Assembly: GCF_000485595.1 (NCBI RefSeq)
Contig: NW_014578187.1
Location: forward strand, 1-45,898
DNA: 45,898 bases
Source of the DNA: Priapulus caudatus
Lineage: Eukaryota > Priapulida > Priapulimorpha > Priapulimorphida > Priapulidae
Direction of reading: 5' to 3'
The position numbers were made by a program, and so were the translations under genes. Below the pieces are notes generated by a model, which searched no databases, was not told where the DNA came from, and saw only the letters and a list, made by a program, of their open reading frames with translations. Of this stretch, positions 10,101-18,847 are shown in pieces (the first letter of the stretch is position 1; each line of letters begins with the position of its first letter).

Positions 10101-12303
10101 TTGAATTTACCAGGGCAAGATCTGCAAAAAACTGACATCAATACATAATGTTTAAGAAAAGTTGCCTTTTCTTTAACCAGAAATTGTTGTTAGGCTTTTA
10201 CGTAGAGTAGGTTCATGTAGTAGATAGATAGGTGGAAGCCAAATAAATTATATGGGAGTATAATATGCTCTTTTTGATGCGGCGTAGGTGGCGCAACAAG
10301 AGGCACAGAGGGCACAGTTCTTTGTTGAGCGTGCAAAACAGGAACGTCAGCACAAGGTTGTGCAGGCGGAGGGTGAGGCAGCAGCTGCAAAGATGCTGGG
10401 TACGGCCATATCACAGAACCCCGGCTACCTGAAGCTGAGGAAGATCCGAGCCGCGCAGAGCATTGCCAGGACGGTGAGTCTGCAGAGTAGCCACTTGGTC
10501 ACACACAGGTGTTGCAGAAAATCATTAGGATATAAATTAAAGAGGTTTATTTGCATTAAAGGTCATGGTGTAGGGCACCGCATTACCACAGTCACAACGT
10601 TGTTCGCACTCTTTGATCGACACCTTGACTAGTTTCATACCCAGATATTAATTGAGTTTTCAAACGTCTGCTGAAGCACCTCGCGTTAGGTATGTCCGTA
10701 CAAGCGCCAAACATACTTTGGTACTGTGAAAGATAGGTGGCATATTTAAACAATTATTGATTTGATAATTAACCATATAAATGTTTTACTTGTAACTTGA
10801 TGTGCTATACACTCCATGCTCCCCTCTTCGTGGTACGATTAGTGATGACCTTCCCCTGTCATACTGTGCAAATTTTATAGTAGTTACCTGTGGTTATTCG
10901 GATTGTAATCAGAATAGTAGTAGTAAAGAATGCCTCTCTGTTATGGGTTAAACATTGCTGCTAATTATACGTTACCTTATTATTGATTGTTTTGCTGTAA
11001 AATATCCTGGAAAATTCCCTCTTATGGAACAAAGATGTTATTTTGTTTCCATGCACTTACCATCTCATCCGTGGTAGATCCAGGTACTGCAAACTATATC
11101 GTTTGGGGATACCATTGGATATCAATGCAATTAAGTCCCAAAATAAATTTCCGGACATGCGTAAAGAAGAGGCCTGGACAGCCTGTACGGGGCACAGCTC
11201 TACTGTATTACCCCATGCAGATTTGATTTGCTGGACGTTCGCGCCTTATAGTGAGTGAAACGATACCCGTCCGCGAAGCGGACTACTTACACGGAGACGG
11301 CGATCACTACTCAATACGAATTCTCCTATTTATGCCGATCGCTCGAAAAGTGGTTAAGTTTGGTAATCGAACAGTTCAAAGCAAACTTTTGTGTTTATCC
11401 GATATGGTATGTAAATAGAGCATCACAAGCTGTACTTCGCTAAATTTCGTGCACTTATTGTGAAAATGAAAATACAAATAGAACTATTTCATCAATGTTG
11501 AGTGAGCGGAAGAATCCATGTCAAATGTGAAAATAGGCCTAGAATGTTTCCAAGCCTTTGTCACAAGCTCCATAGACATGCAGCGAACTGGCAGCGTACC
11601 AGTCTACCGTCTACCCCCTATACCGTCTACAGTCTACCGTGCTACAGGTCGTGCTGCGCAATGCGTAGTGGGAAGACAATATGTCAGCCCGCATGTTACC
11701 CAATTTCCCGCTGTTCATTCGATATACATTTCAACACACGTAGCCTTGTTTACTCCGAAATACACATCGTTAACGAGTGCAAATGCTTAGTGGACTCTAT
11801 TAGTACTGTTCATCAAGGCGCAGCGGACTGGGAAATAAGGGACAGCTCCGTGAAATAGACTATATATACTGCGGCGGTTCGTACATGCCACCCTGAGGAG
11901 GAACACTTTCTGTCACCTAGTCTCTTCTTTGGATCCGTGCACTGGCTTGCATTATGGCGCACGGATCCACCATGTTATCTTTTCTTTTCCCTCTGCCGCG
12001 CGCACTTCTCTTCTATGCGCGGCCAGTGCTCCATATTTGGCCATCTTCCATATCATTTCAGTTACACTTGCATCACTTCCACTGGTTGGATGATGCCATT
12101 TTACATAAAAGTTGTGTTGAGAAAATGCTACACAAAGTTAGCAATGAACTCCATAATAAATTCTTCATTTTCAGATTGCACAGTCACAGAACCGTGTCTA
12201 CCTGAATGCTGGATCACTGATGCTTAACGTGATAGATGTGGAGTTTGATGACTCGTGCGACAAGCTTGGTTCATTCGAAGCCTCCAGCAAATCGAAGAAG
12301 TAG
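971..12303 (+). CDS. PHB2: prohibitin-2 (complete gene, 7 coding exons)
   Basis: Coding exons are 971-1100, 5552-5633, 5964-6043, 7731-7855, 8650-8835, 10288-10473 and 12175-12303. They join in frame (phases 1,2,1,0,0,0) to 305 residues; human PHB2 has 299. Prohibitin-2 forms ring complexes with prohibitin-1 in the inner mitochondrial membrane, stabilises respiratory proteins and acts as a mitophagy receptor. The N terminus is [12 protein letters not shown], followed by a hydrophobic anchor at about residues 20-37. The SPFH/prohibitin core covers about 38-200 ([52 protein letters not shown]). A coiled-coil segment follows ([25 protein letters not shown]), then a divergent C-terminal tail ending SKSKK. 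The tetrapeptide YQTL at 121-124 sits where human PHB2 has its LC3-interacting YQRL. Every intron is GT-AG. Recognition is by family sequence; I am very sure of the identity. Confidence 0.97.
1300..1768 (+). mobile_element. LINE reverse transcriptase, fragment 1 of 3
   Basis: Broken frames read as the N-terminal part of a non-LTR reverse transcriptase: [48 protein letters not shown] and [18 protein letters not shown], then HYGIRGK. The wording fits the CR1/jockey group. No endonuclease domain is visible, so the copy is 5'-truncated. A frame change near 1545 shows it is dead. It lies in PHB2 intron 1 in the same orientation as the gene and continues at 3052. Confidence 0.88.
1769..3051. mobile_element. 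non-autonomous DNA transposon inserted in the LINE
   Basis: This block separates two parts of the LINE that are contiguous in the protein (GIRGK to FLSD). Its ends are inverted: TAGACCGAATAATTCTG at 1771 against CAGAATTATTTCGTCTA ending near 3049. Further in, TTTGGTGAGGG on the left matches CCCTCACCAAA on the right. The LINE word AGGTAAA occurs on both sides (1762-1768 and 3052-3058), consistent with a 7-8 bp target duplication. The interior is GC-rich with G/C homopolymer runs; no transposase was recognised. Confidence 0.72.
3052..3450 (+). mobile_element. LINE reverse transcriptase, fragment 2 of 3
   Basis: Frameshifted continuation of the same LINE. It reads in pieces as [34 protein letters not shown] (the reverse transcriptase ADD catalytic motif is still readable) and [12 protein letters not shown]. 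Similarity fades after about 3450, where another insertion begins. Confidence 0.8.
3451..4399. mobile_element. second insertion into the LINE, hAT-like right end
   Basis: The LINE protein resumes only near 4400, so about 0.95 kb is inserted. The segment at about 3948-4003 (ATCTACATTTTCAAA then TTCTGGGAGGA) is a paralogue of 16476-16532. The block 4026-4040 ends CCTAGATCCGCCACT, a typical hAT-type terminus. The matching left end was not found and the boundaries are approximate. Confidence 0.45.
4400..5110 (+). mobile_element. LINE reverse transcriptase, fragment 3 of 3 and 3' end
   Basis: Reads [55 protein letters not shown] and [10 protein letters not shown]. After a frameshift near 4925 it reads [20 protein letters not shown] and [12 protein letters not shown], then TAA at 5038-5040. 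These are the conserved C-terminal words of CR1/jockey-group LINE proteins. The T-rich stretch to about 5110 is probably the 3' tail. Confidence 0.88.
5111..5551. other. remainder of PHB2 intron 1
   Basis: No gene, RNA or repeat family was recognised apart from a short GTAGAA triplet repeat near 5190. Confidence 0.5.
5552..5633 (+). CDS. PHB2: PHB2 coding exon 2
   Basis: Follows a TTCTTTATTTAG acceptor. With the carried G it encodes [17 protein letters not shown] then [10 protein letters not shown], matching the start of the SPFH domain. It ends at TTCAG|GTGCGG, phase 2. Confidence 0.95.
5964..6043 (+). CDS. PHB2: PHB2 coding exon 3
   Basis: Acceptor TGTATTTCAG. Encodes R then [19 protein letters not shown] and TSPTGSK, nearly the same as vertebrate PHB2. 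Donor AAAG|GTATGC, phase 1. Confidence 0.96.
6155..6530. repeat. dispersed repeat, copy A (left part)
   Basis: Begins with the palindrome CATCTGACgaaGTCAGATG, then CAGCTTGGAGAATCGCATGA, CGTCCGTCC repeats, CAACAGTTGGGCAC and CGGCTCAACC blocks. The same order of blocks recurs at 18478-18847. Its expected right end (GACGCTCTGCGGCTCTTGTT) lies at about 7657-7676, so copy A seems to be split by later insertions. Confidence 0.75.
6531..6990. mobile_element. hAT-like non-autonomous element
   Basis: Termini CAGCGCCGGATTA and TAATCCGCTACTG are imperfect inverted repeats of the hAT CAGNG type. Flanks TTGAGGA (left) and CTGAGGA (right) are a near-perfect target duplication. The element sits inside dispersed repeat copy A in PHB2 intron 3 and encodes nothing recognisable. 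Confidence 0.65.
7228..7296 (+). mobile_element. tRNA-like SINE head or tRNA pseudogene
   Basis: Contains an A-box-like TAGCCGAACGCGTAGAGC (from 7235) and a B-box-like GGATCGAATCC (7279-7289) at tRNA spacing, followed by a T-rich tail. The acceptor and T stems do not pair well, so it is not a working tRNA gene. A tRNA-derived SINE is the best reading. Confidence 0.5.
7440..7456 (+). repeat. telomere-like TTAGGG tract
   Basis: Almost three TTAGGG units follow a 14-base T run in PHB2 intron 3. It is one of several such tracts in the window. Confidence 0.8.
7731..7855 (+). CDS. PHB2: PHB2 coding exon 4
   Basis: Acceptor CTTCTCTTAG. Encodes [18 protein letters not shown] through VLPSIVNE, including YQTL at residues 121-124. 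Donor GAA|GTATGC, phase 0. Confidence 0.96.
8012..8268. repeat. diverged tandem duplication, about 130 bp unit
   Basis: Two adjacent copies in PHB2 intron 4. Each ends with CCATCATTsGAGAAATGGTA (8113-8137 and 8243-8268), and each contains an ACACCrGTAA block near its start. Confidence 0.6.
8650..8835 (+). CDS. PHB2: PHB2 coding exon 5
   Basis: Acceptor ATGTTTCAG. Encodes 62 residues from [18 protein letters not shown] to [10 protein letters not shown]. Donor CAG|GTATAC, phase 0. Confidence 0.96.
8875..8937. repeat. short tandem repeat, ACAGCCATACCAAGCACACG
   Basis: Two near-identical copies of about 26 bp just after PHB2 exon 5. Confidence 0.7.
8938..10287. other. PHB2 intron 5, no feature recognised
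   Basis: Unique-looking intron sequence with short open frames only. No known repeat or RNA was recognised. Confidence 0.5.
10288..10473 (+). CDS. PHB2: PHB2 coding exon 6
   Basis: Acceptor GCGGCGTAG. Encodes 62 residues from [18 protein letters not shown] to [13 protein letters not shown], the charged coiled-coil region needed for prohibitin assembly. Donor ACG|GTGAGT, phase 0. Confidence 0.96.
10474..12174. other. PHB2 intron 6, no gene recognised
   Basis: Unique-looking intron. The only structure noted is a hairpin at 11931-11968 with arms GGATCCGTGC and GCGCACGGATCC. Confidence 0.5.
12175..12303 (+). CDS. PHB2: PHB2 coding exon 7 (terminal)
   Basis: Acceptor CTTCATTTTCAG. Encodes [20 protein letters not shown] and a short acidic then lysine-rich tail ending SKSKK before TAG. 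The tail diverges from vertebrates, as expected for this region. Confidence 0.95.
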   Translation: MAQSQNRVYLNAGSLMLNVIDVEFDDSCDKLGSFEASSKSKK

Positions 12304-12517
12304 ATTCTAGTTGTTAAGATGTAGGTATTGTTTGACATCAGTAATCTAAATAAGAATTGGTAACCGTTTTAAAGATTCTCCTGTTCAATCAATCAATGCT
12401 AGTCATAGTAAGCTGCTAACTTGCAATAATAGTTTAAAAAATTTTGTAAATGTCTGGTAATTCTACGCGCTAACTCAAGTTTAAAAGCATTGTAATTTAG
12501 GGGTTGAATGTAATTTT

Positions 12518-12523
12518 AATAAA
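12518..12523 (+). terminator. PHB2: PHB2 polyadenylation signal
   Basis: Canonical AATAAA 215 bases after the PHB2 stop codon, with T-rich sequence downstream. The 3' UTR would be 12304 to about 12545. Confidence 0.7.
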
Positions 12524-12545
12524 AAAGTTGCTTTGAATGACTTAT

Positions 12546-13525
12546 TCTCATTAGGCCTTTTTGGATGGATGTTTTTTTACTATACTCGAAACCAAACTTC
12601 TGCATCTACTTACTAGATGGTTATAATACACTAGTTGGTCTCGTCATTTATTCTCTTGCAGGCTTGAGACCAAAATTTTGGCACTGGATCAATCGCGCAT
12701 GGATGCTAAAGTGACATATATTTAGTGAGAGGATTTGTGACCTACATGGGAACAGTTTGCATGCATAGCCACAAAAAAAAGATGTTGATCATATTTTGCA
12801 ACAAGTATCTATGTATCTCCAATGTGCATTTTATTTGGTAGAATTTGCAATAATATGAGATAAAGGATAACAATTTTGCATTTCTCAAGTGTTGACAGCA
12901 TCGATCTATTTGGAAAGTGTTTGTAAAATCACTATTTTAGAATAATGGTCATGCCAAGCATAAATGTTACGTAGAGGTGAAGTCACACTGTTTAAACGTT
13001 TCCACATTTTGCCTGAATTGCCATTAAATATAAACCACTTAACAACTGGTAGTGACAAAGAAAATAAACAAGATCTTATTGTTAAAAATAAAAAAGTATT
13101 TGATAGTGTTCAATCTAGTTCTAGCAATTAGTAAACTGTATTTGTATCCTCAGAGTAAATATAATGTATCGAAGTTCAATTAATACTTCATACATGTGCT
13201 TGTAGGTGTAATATCCTTGTATTGTAATTGGTAAGTGCTATCATGTCACATACCTTCCACATAAGAAAATAAATTTTCTTTTGTTCTTCAAAGATTATCT
13301 TCATTATTTTAAATAGTCATGTGCCATATAGTGTCGACTCTAATTCAAAATTAAATGTTTTAGCAGAGCATGTACGTCCTCTGGTTGTGACATTCCCATA
13401 ATATTAATAACCTCATAACCTCATATATATATTATTATATTAGTCTTCAAAAGTCCTGTAAATATAAGAAAAAGACTAACGAAGATGGTGAGAAAAGTGG
13501 ATGAGATCGATAGATGAACACTGCG
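12546..13525. other. AT-rich intergenic sequence
   Basis: Lies between the PHB2 3' end and the foldback elements. No gene or RNA was recognised. Confidence 0.5.
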
Positions 13526-13533
13526 GATTGCAG

Positions 13534-13637
13534 CACAGGGACTTGAGGCGAAAAAAAAGTGATATATATATAAATCAGGAGTATATAGTACTTCTTATAT
13601 ATATCACTTCTTCTTTTTTTCGCCTCAAGTCCCTGTG
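13534..13637. mobile_element. foldback MITE copy 1 (104 bp)
   Basis: Inverted arms start CACAGGGACTTGAGGCG plus an A run and end with the T run and CGCCTCAAGTCCCTGTG. The 8-bp direct repeat GATTGCAG flanks it exactly (13526-13533 and 13638-13645), which marks a transposition event. An 8-bp duplication suggests hAT or another 8-bp superfamily. Confidence 0.92.
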
Positions 13638-13717
13638 GATTGCAGTGGAAAAAGTTGCAAATTTGCAATTTACCAAAAATAAAGTGAAGAGAAATGAGGT
13701 TATGAGGTTGATATGAC

Positions 13718-13850
13718 CACAGCACAGGGACTTGAGGCGAAAAAAAAAAGAAAGTGATATATATAAATAGGGTTAGGGTTAGGGTTTATATACCCTATTT
13801 TTACCCTATTTATATATATAACACTTTTTTTTTCGCCTCAAGTCCCTGTG
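13718..13850. mobile_element. foldback MITE copy 2 (133 bp) with telomere-like loop
   Basis: Same termini as copy 1, with an extra CACAG at the left end. It is flanked by the 8-bp repeat GATATGAC (13710-13717 and 13851-13858). The loop side of the left arm holds TAGGGTTAGGGTTAGGG (13768-13784), facing diverged CCCTATTTTTACCCTA in the right arm. Confidence 0.92.
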
Positions 13851-13939
13851 GATATGACAAATATTGTATATGATTTGGTTATGGTTATTGTTCAATGCAT
13901 ATGATATGGCGTCATCACACTGGCCCAACTTTGTACCGG

Positions 13940-14075
13940 AAAAGGCGCTGTGACGTTACGTCATGGGCACGTCACTACTTCCTTATTTGGAAAACAGTAA
14001 TGGCCGCACTCGCTTGTGTAAGGAAGTAGTGTAATTAATCGAGCAAGAAGACGTATTTGATATCCACATTACGAG
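13940..14075 (+). promoter_or_regulatory. LPP: probable promoter and noncoding exon 1 of the LPP-like gene
   Basis: TGACGTTACGTCA (13951-13963) is a paired CRE-like half-site arrangement, followed by CACGTCAC, an ETS-like ACTTCCTTA and AATGGCCGC. A strong donor ACGAG|GTGAGT follows at 14075/14076. The first LPP-like coding exon begins with a short 5' leader after an acceptor at 21347, so an upstream noncoding exon is required, and this is the best candidate. The link is inferred. Confidence 0.45.
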
Positions 14076-14243
14076 GTGAGTGTAATACCTTTGTCAGTAG
14101 CGTGTGCTCGAGTAGCTGCACTTGCAGGTCCAGGGCATATTATATGGTCAGAGATAGCCGATTGCTCACAAGTCGGTAATAGTACGACTACTGACTAGTG
14201 CCAGTGGCAGTGCAGTACTAGAGTAGTGCCTAGAGTGACTAGT

Positions 14244-14404
14244 GTAAACCGACCAGGCTCTCCGACTGTTACACGTCGTAGGACGTAGTGTTGTGTTAAG
14301 CGAGAAGGGAACTTGTGGCTATGCCTAGTGGTATAGAGTAAACCGACCAGGCTCTCCGACTGTTACACGTATCTGTTAAACCAACGTAGTAGAAGGGAAC
14401 TTGT
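14244..14404. repeat. paired direct repeats in intron 1
   Basis: A 33-bp block beginning GTAAACCGACCAGGCTCTCC occurs identically at 14244-14276 and 14338-14370. AGAAGGGAACTTGT recurs at 14303 and 14391. A partial third set (CCTGGTCGG, GGAACTTGTGG) follows near 14472-14495. Confidence 0.85.
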
Positions 14405-14499
14405 TAGCTCCGAGAAACGGTATTGCTAGGGTTAGAATACCCTTGTCTTGTATAGACAATCCGTCGCACAGCCTGGTCGGGCTAGGAACTTGTGGCGGC

Positions 14500-14795
14500 G
14501 CAAATACACTTTACTTTTTAGCCTAGGCACCTTGGCTTAGATATCACGAAGTGATGCACAGATTTCTGTGTCATCAAACTGATGCCACAGGACTTTCCGT
14601 ATATCAAGGGAATGATGCAAAACCCTAACCCTAAGTCATAAAGTAAACCTTTAGCCTAGCCTACGGTATTACCGAAATGTGTTAGGGTTAGGGTTAGGGC
14701 TTTTTGCATCATTTCTCTTGATATACGGAAAGTCTGTGCTACACAGAAATCTGTGCATCACTTCGTGATACCTAAGGTGCCGAAAGTGGATTTGC
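14500..14795. mobile_element. large inverted-repeat element with telomere-like tracts
   Basis: Arms of about 115-135 bp at 14500-14634 and 14682-14795 pair. Matching blocks are GCAAATACACTTT with AAAGTGGATTTGC, GGCACCTT with AAGGTGCC, and TATCACGAAGTGATGCACAG with its complement; CTTTCCGTATATCAAG matches CTTGATATACGGAAAG. The inner ends are CCCTAACCCTAA (14623-14634) and TTAGGGTTAGGGTTAGGG (14682-14699) around a spacer of about 47 bp. No clear target duplication was found. Confidence 0.8.
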
Positions 14796-14805
14796 ACCCT
14801 TGTGT

Positions 14806-15866
14806 GTGGCTAGGTACAGAGTAAGTTTATAAATGTGCAATTGACATCGGTACTCTGGCATAGATTGTGTGTCTTATATTTATAATATATACTACTACTA
14901 CTACTAGACTACTTTATTACTTATACTGTACTGTAGTGGGTTAAAGTATGCAACGTATCTATCTTAGTTACTATTTTGACTGGTATACTAAATAATACTT
15001 TGGTAGATTATAATTTATATTTGCAGTGACCACTTTAGCATTACCAGGAATATAAACATCAAACGGACATGTATTGGCACTGAATGACTGATGTCGATGA
15101 TTGCAGCAGTGCAGTGATAGTGATAGTAGATAAGACTAACTAGTTAGGACTCGAGTCGCCATTTGATGACTTGAGTGCTTCTAAGTTACAGCTAGTGCAT
15201 GCTAGCGCTAGCACTAGCGAAACTTGGACCGCAAGATTAATTACATCAAGAGTCCATAATAGAAATTTGCTAAAAATCATGACAAATACTAATACAGATT
15301 AAACAATATTTTGTTACTCGCTAAAATGTATTTATTAAGTTTAATCTGTTTTATGAAATGTTTTGTTTTTACTTTTTGATGGACGAGGACATGGGCTGCA
15401 TGTTTGTTTTTCATCACATGCGCTGACTCCAGCAGTTCATGCGTGTGCGATATGGTGACCGCGTGCAATATGGTGTCAGTGTACGACATACGTACATGGA
15501 TGTGTACCTTCGAAATCAGCGAACGTATAGCTAAAGTAAAGTTACGGTACGGCCGGACGTGGCCGTAGTCAAGTTTTAACATTGACAGGCACGTGCACGC
15601 GCGGGCAACTACGGCGAATTGTGTGATCATGATTCCAGTCTATTTCCAGAGTCGTGTCATCTGCAGTCGTTGCATCTTCTTTGAATCAATTTTATTGATA
15701 TTCATTAATTGACTGATAGTGATACCGTGGCTGTCATGGCAGAATCTGACGATCCTGGACCATCTGTAGTGCAGGCAGCAGCGCATTGATTGCTCGAGTA
15801 GTTTCGGACCTATCGTTAGTGTGTAATAGGGGCAAGTCTTGTGTGGTCCTTTCACATGCATAGAGC
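14806..15866. other. intron 1 sequence, no gene recognised
   Basis: Contains a CTA triplet run near 14890 and a GCTAGTGC/GCACTAGC hairpin near 15193-15220. A short ATG frame at 15736 (MAESDDPGPSVVQAAAH, then stop) is probably a transposon relic. Confidence 0.4.
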
Positions 15867-15937
15867 AGGGCCCGCGGAACGGGGGGGGGGGATTAGGGGG
15901 CTCAAGCACCCCCACTTTTTGATGCCACATAAACTTA

Positions 15938-15984
<47 letters not shown>

Positions 15985-16618
15985 GGAGAGTGAAAAAAGA
16001 GAGAGAATGTGTGACGAGAGAGAAAAAAGAGAGAGAATGTGTGAGGAGAGCACTGATTATTACGTCTCCCATTTTAATTAGTGCTAGAGCTTCCGCGCTT
16101 CGAGCGAACCCACCCCCTGCGCACGCTGCGCGTGCACGTCAACAATATTTTTACACATATGATGATATATAATAGCCTACCAATTAATTATTGCCAAGTA
16201 TAATAGTCGTGCGTCTGTACAAAATGGCACCTGATGCATGGGTTAAATTATGTAATTGAGTGGCAAAGCAGGTTACAACCCTTTTGCAGCTTTTTTTACA
16301 ATTCCAAGAAAGAGTTTTGCTGTCACCCTTATCCCAGAGGTGGTCACCCCCTACATATTCAATAATAAATGCGACTTAAACAATGCCCCCTACATCAATC
16401 GATGCGACGCTGCAGGCGTAAGAATTGTTCTACTAAAAAGAGAATTGTCGTACTCAAAAGTGCCTCAAATACCACCTCCTGCAATCTACATTTTCAAACT
16501 TTTCTGGGGGAGGACCCCCATACCCCCCACCAGTTTCTCACCACCCTCCTCGAAATCCTGCATCGGCCACCGTGGAGCATAACAAATCGAGCACCCCCAC
16601 TTCAAAAATCGTTCCATA
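15867..16618. mobile_element. degenerate hAT-like element
   Basis: The left end CAGGGCCCGCGGAACG is of hAT type, followed by a G run and AGCACCCCCACTT. The last phrase recurs near the right end (16590-16602), just before ATCGTTC. CATAGAG flanks both sides (15860-15866 and 16619-16625). It contains a GA microsatellite and a segment paralogous to 3948-4003. The terminal bases expected on the right are missing. Confidence 0.55.
15941..16047. repeat. GA microsatellite
   Basis: A run of GA dinucleotides followed by two copies of GAGAGAATGTGTGAsGAGAG. Confidence 0.95.
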
Positions 16619-16861
16619 GAGTACTGCTAACAAAGATTATGAATATTTGTATGCATGTCAAAAGTCAAATTTGAGTTCAACAGGTGGTCGGGCAAGACAC
16701 TTGGCCAACAATTGAAATAGAACAAGAACAGTCAAAAATAAAACAAAACTGTATTTAGTACTAAGTAGTAAAAGAAAATTATCTAAAGTGAACTAAACAA
16801 ACTACATGCGAGAGTGGGAATCTGACATTTCATAAAATGGCTCTTGGTAAACACTGAAGAA

Positions 16862-17105
16862 GTGACTCGAGTTGACTTGATCAAATTTTTTGACTTGACT
16901 TGACTTGACTTGACAATGTGTCTGACTTGACTTGACTTGACTTGGGCAAATTAGTAAATGACTTGACTTGACTTGTGACTCGACCAGTGTTGACTTGACT
17001 TGACTTGACTTGACTTGGGCAAATTAGTAAATGACTTGACTTGACTTGTGACTCGACCAGTGTTGACTTGACTTGACTTGTGACTCAACCCGAGGGTGAC
17101 TTGTT
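16862..17105. repeat. TTGAC pentamer satellite
   Basis: Arrays of ACTTG/TTGAC pentamers broken by a higher-order unit (GGGCAAATTAGTAAATGACT and GTGACTCGACCAGTG) that recurs at least twice. Confidence 0.93.
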
Positions 17106-17375
17106 ACAACACTGGATATAGTGTAAACGTCAATACATTATACACGTTACAGTCTTTCCATGTATACCCGGTTCTTTGAGCTAAGCGTGCCAATGTATAT
17201 TTAGTTAGATAGATATGTGCCTGGTTTTATTTATCTCTGTCGTATTTTTAAAACCGTTTATACCTTAGAAATCAGTAAAGCCCTGCTCAGGTCGCCCTAC
17301 GATTTGACTATCGGCGACTACTTTATCGCCGATTAGCAGCGTAGCAACACTCACGTCGACTTGAAGTGACATGGT

Positions 17376-17500
17376 TCGCACAGTCCTTGAAAAGTCCTTG
17401 AATTTGAGGGGAGTCCTTGAAAAGTACTTGAATTTAGTAAATGTTGATTTTGTGCTTGAAAAGTCCTTGAATTTCATGAAAATGTTCTTGAATTTTTAGA
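17376..17500. repeat. degenerate repeat AAGTCCTTGAATTT
   Basis: At least four spaced copies of GTCCTTGAAAAGTCCTTGAA-like words. No coding reading was recognised. Confidence 0.75.
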
Positions 17501-18477
17501 AAGAATCCTTGCCTGTAATAAAAAGAAATTTTGTACCATCAATAATGTACAAACCTCAATAAAAATTGCGTTAAATGAGCTTAAAAAGCTATAGACATGA
17601 ATCGATAGACACGTAGATAGATAGATAACATAGATAGTTAAATGATGATCACAAATTACAGTAAGTCAGTAAAATCAGTCAGTAAATCAAGGTATGTTGT
17701 AGAAGTGACAGTGTTTAGAAAATTAGAAGGGTTTATTAATGTGATCCAGGTAAGTTTTAGAGGTGACATGCAGTGATTAAGAATGGGGTTATTAAATTAA
17801 TCCAGGTATGTTTTGTTCTGTGTATGAATTCCGATAAAATGTCTGATAAAATGTCCTTGTGACTTCACGCTGGCATCGCCGATCAGATCGTAGCGTTCTG
17901 CAGGAAACGTAGACGGGTTTGCGGCCCCAGTATTTGTACTAGCACAAGCAGTTCTTTAGCACAAACAGAGCAAGCTTGACGCCGGGACCAGTCTACATAA
18001 AACGAGTCACATGACCAACAAAATGGCGCTTACCAGTAAACATCAGGTAACTTCGTAAATCTATCCTCAATTTTCTGAAAATCGTTATAATCATGTGCAG
18101 AAAAAGAATTTAAAAAATTGCCTGTGATATACGGAAAACTTAATATATATTTGAGAAAAGGTTTGTGCAATAATCCCTCCTTGTACACTGCTGTGTAGGC
18201 TGCCATTTTGTTAATCACGTGACTTTTGGTAATCATGTGACTCGACACGTTTTGTCGCCAACCGCCACATAGAAATAGAACCGTTTCTATTCCTGCGATC
18301 GCAGTCGGCGACCGTATTTTCGGTCATGAGAGAACTCATGTCGAGTTTAGTCGCCGATGTTTTTATCGACGATCTGGCCAGTTTTTGACGTACGATCTTC
18401 AAATTTTGTCAGCGACTAGGTCGTAAGGGCGACCTGAGTTAGCCTTAAAGTTCTGCATTTGGATATATATGCATGTT
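17501..18477. other. intron 1 sequence, no gene recognised
   Basis: AT-rich with short GATA and CAGTAAA repeats. No exon was recognised. Confidence 0.4.
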
Positions 18478-18847
18478 TTTAGCTCATCTGACATAGTCAG
18501 ATGCAGCTTGTAGAATCGCATGAGAGTGCGTCCGTGCGTGCGTCTGTCAACAGTTGGGCACACATCTAAACGGCTCGACGTACGGATTCGAAAGTCGGGA
18601 CGTGGGAGGGTAATCCGAAAACGAGTTTGGTTGTCGAAGCTGGGGGTCAAAGGTCAAAGGTCAAGAGGTGTAAAAGAAGGGGGAACATTCCATCCTTAAC
18701 TTAAGTTATAGGGAGGAAATGCAGAATTGCGGCACAAATCTAAACGGCTCGACCTAGGCTCGTGATAGTCAGTGTATAGCGTTATGATAGGAAAAACCTA
18801 TGACACCAGACACCAGATGAGCCCTGTCGCTCTGCGGCACTTGTTTA
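18478..18847. repeat. dispersed repeat, copy B
   Basis: Intact-looking relative of 6155-6530. It starts AGCTCATCTGACATAGTCAG (palindromic head), then GATGCAGCTTGTAGAATCGC, the GTCCGTGCGTGCG run, CAACAGTTGGGCACACATCT and CGGCTCGACC. It ends GAGCCCTGTCGCTCTGCGGC then ACTTGTTT. Confidence 0.75.

Noticed and set aside
13573-13600. Micro-palindrome nested in the foldback MITE loop (CAGGAGTATATAGTACTTCT)
   Set aside because: The arms pair imperfectly and the AT-rich flanks give no reliable direct repeat.
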